A program made the position numbers and the translations under genes. The notes below the pieces were generated by a model. It ran no database searches. It was not told the DNA's origin and was given only the letters and a program-made list of their open reading frames with translations. A stretch of DNA of 64,000 nucleotides from Jannaschia sp. M317 (GTDB taxonomy: Bacteria; Pseudomonadota; Alphaproteobacteria; Rhodobacterales; Rhodobacteraceae): NCBI RefSeq assembly GCF_025141175.1, contig NZ_CP081160.1:1-64000 (forward strand). The letters run 5' to 3'. Below are positions 63,403 through 64,000 of the stretch, piece after piece (within the stretch, counting starts at the first letter, position 1; every line of letters starts with the position of its first letter).

Positions 63403-63431
63403 TTGACGCCGGAGCCGATGATATACTATCC
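63403..63431 (+). promoter_or_regulatory. Promoter/operator-like block shared with the 32.5-kb operon
   Basis: TTGACG, then GATGATATACTATCC. The operator-promoter at 32495-32522 reads TTGACG, then GATAATATACTATCC, with nearly the same spacing. The block precedes the CoA-transferase gene by about 180 bp. Shared control by the GntR protein at 31777 is possible. Confidence 0.45.
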
Positions 63432-63530
63432 ACGACAGCGGAGAGAGCACGGCAGATCAGGACAGATGTCGAGGATCGCAACCGCCCCGGCGTGCCGGGG
63501 CCGATCAATGCCGTGCCGGAGGGATACGAG

Positions 63531-63608
63531 ATGCGCCGAGATGCCAAAGTGATCGGCGCGACGCCCGGGCCGCAGAACGGCCTGCCGACCTGTCAGGCCA
63601 AGGCGTGA
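63531..63608 (+). CDS. Very small open frame before the CoA-transferase gene
   Basis: A 25-codon frame ([13 protein letters not shown] ... PTCQAKA) with GAGGGA eight bases upstream, ending 5 bases before the CoA-transferase start. The frame is open further upstream to 63381. No family recognised. It may be a leader peptide, the tail of a lost gene, or not translated. The rest of 63279-63613 shows no other gene. Confidence 0.25.
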   Translation: MRRDAKVIGATPGPQNGLPTCQAKA

Positions 63609-63613
63609 CGCGA

Positions 63614-64000
63614 TGACGGGGCCATTGTCCGGGCTGCTGGTCGTCGACCTGAGCCAGTTTCTGGCCGGGCCCTATGCGGCCCTGCGGCTGCAGGATCTGG
63701 GCGCCCGCGTGATCAAGATCGAACGTCCCGACGGCGGCGACCTGACCCGGCAGCTGTACCTGTCGGACACGATGATCGACGGCGAATCGACCATCTTCCA
63801 CGCGATCAACCGCGGCAAGGAAAGCCTGTCGCTGGATCTCAAGCAGCCCGAGGGGCAGGCGGCGTTGCGCCAGCTGATCGCGCGGGCCGATGTGGTGATG
63901 CAGAACTTTCGACCCGGCGTGATCGCGCGGTTGAACCTGGATTACGACAGCGTCGCCGCGATCAAGCCCGATGTCGTCTACGGGTCCATTTCCGGGTATG
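63614..64000 (+). CDS. CaiB/BaiF-family (class III) CoA-transferase, partial
   Basis: The first 129 codons of a class III CoA-transferase run off the window end. The start [33 protein letters not shown] is the family's conserved beginning, followed by [39 protein letters not shown] and [10 protein letters not shown]. Such enzymes move CoA between carboxylic acids (formyl-CoA, carnitine and related types). The catalytic Asp, about residue 170, lies beyond the edge. AAGGCG precedes ATG 63614. Confidence 0.9.

Overview
The window looks like part of a large extrachromosomal replicon (plasmid or chromid) of an alphaproteobacterium of the Rhodobacterales (Roseobacter/Paracoccaceae type). The sequence is GC-rich with strong GC3 bias. 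It carries a Rep_3-type initiator with iterons next to parAB, a Rhodobacterales-style post-gene element, and many ABC/TRAP and sugar-acid catabolic genes. No rRNA, tRNA, prophage, insertion sequence or CRISPR array was seen. Layout: (1) 1-5.6 kb holds the end of an FAD oxidoreductase, a lipoprotein cytochrome c, a DEAD-box RNA helicase, a polysaccharide pyruvyl transferase and a secreted glycosidase. All but the cytochrome carry several apparent single-base frameshifts; no such breaks are obvious in the other 58 kb. (2) 5.7-11.3 kb (+) is an exopolysaccharide (EPS) operon: O-antigen-ligase/Wzy-like protein, Wzc-like tyrosine autokinase, GT4 glycosyltransferase and, overlapping it, an Sfp-type phosphopantetheinyl transferase. 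(3) 26.1-11.3 kb (-) is a flippase, a TIGR04325-like methyltransferase, a 3192-residue hybrid NRPS-PKS (A-PCP-KS-AT-ACP-aminotransferase-C-A-PCP) and a 909-residue terminal protein (C-truncated A-PCP-TE). (4) 26.4-30.3 kb (+) is an ExoY-like priming transferase, two glycosyltransferases and an acyltransferase. (5) 30.5-63.3 kb is a mosaic of sugar and sugar-acid uptake and catabolism: an orphan TRAP binding protein; an ABC operon without its own ATPase; a YtfQRT/YjfF-like furanose importer with dehydratase, dehydrogenases and KDG kinase; three GntR regulators, each beside a palindromic candidate operator; a GMC oxidoreductase; and a peptide-type ABC transporter with dehydratase and aldolase. 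(6) 59.0-62.8 kb is the replication/partition module (rep, iterons, parA, parB), bounded by two identical 21-bp palindromic repeats that are candidate parS sites. A FucU-type mutarotase and the start of a class III CoA-transferase follow. How it fits together: EPS assembly genes surround the NRPS-PKS on both sides. The carrier-protein activating enzyme is translationally coupled to an EPS gene, and a flippase heads the NRPS strand. This suggests that a short beta-amino-acid-containing peptide and the polysaccharide are made in a coordinated way. The right half would feed on sugars and sugar acids, via dehydratases to 2-keto-3-deoxy acids and then kinase or aldolase steps. All functional calls are from reading motifs; no database search was run.
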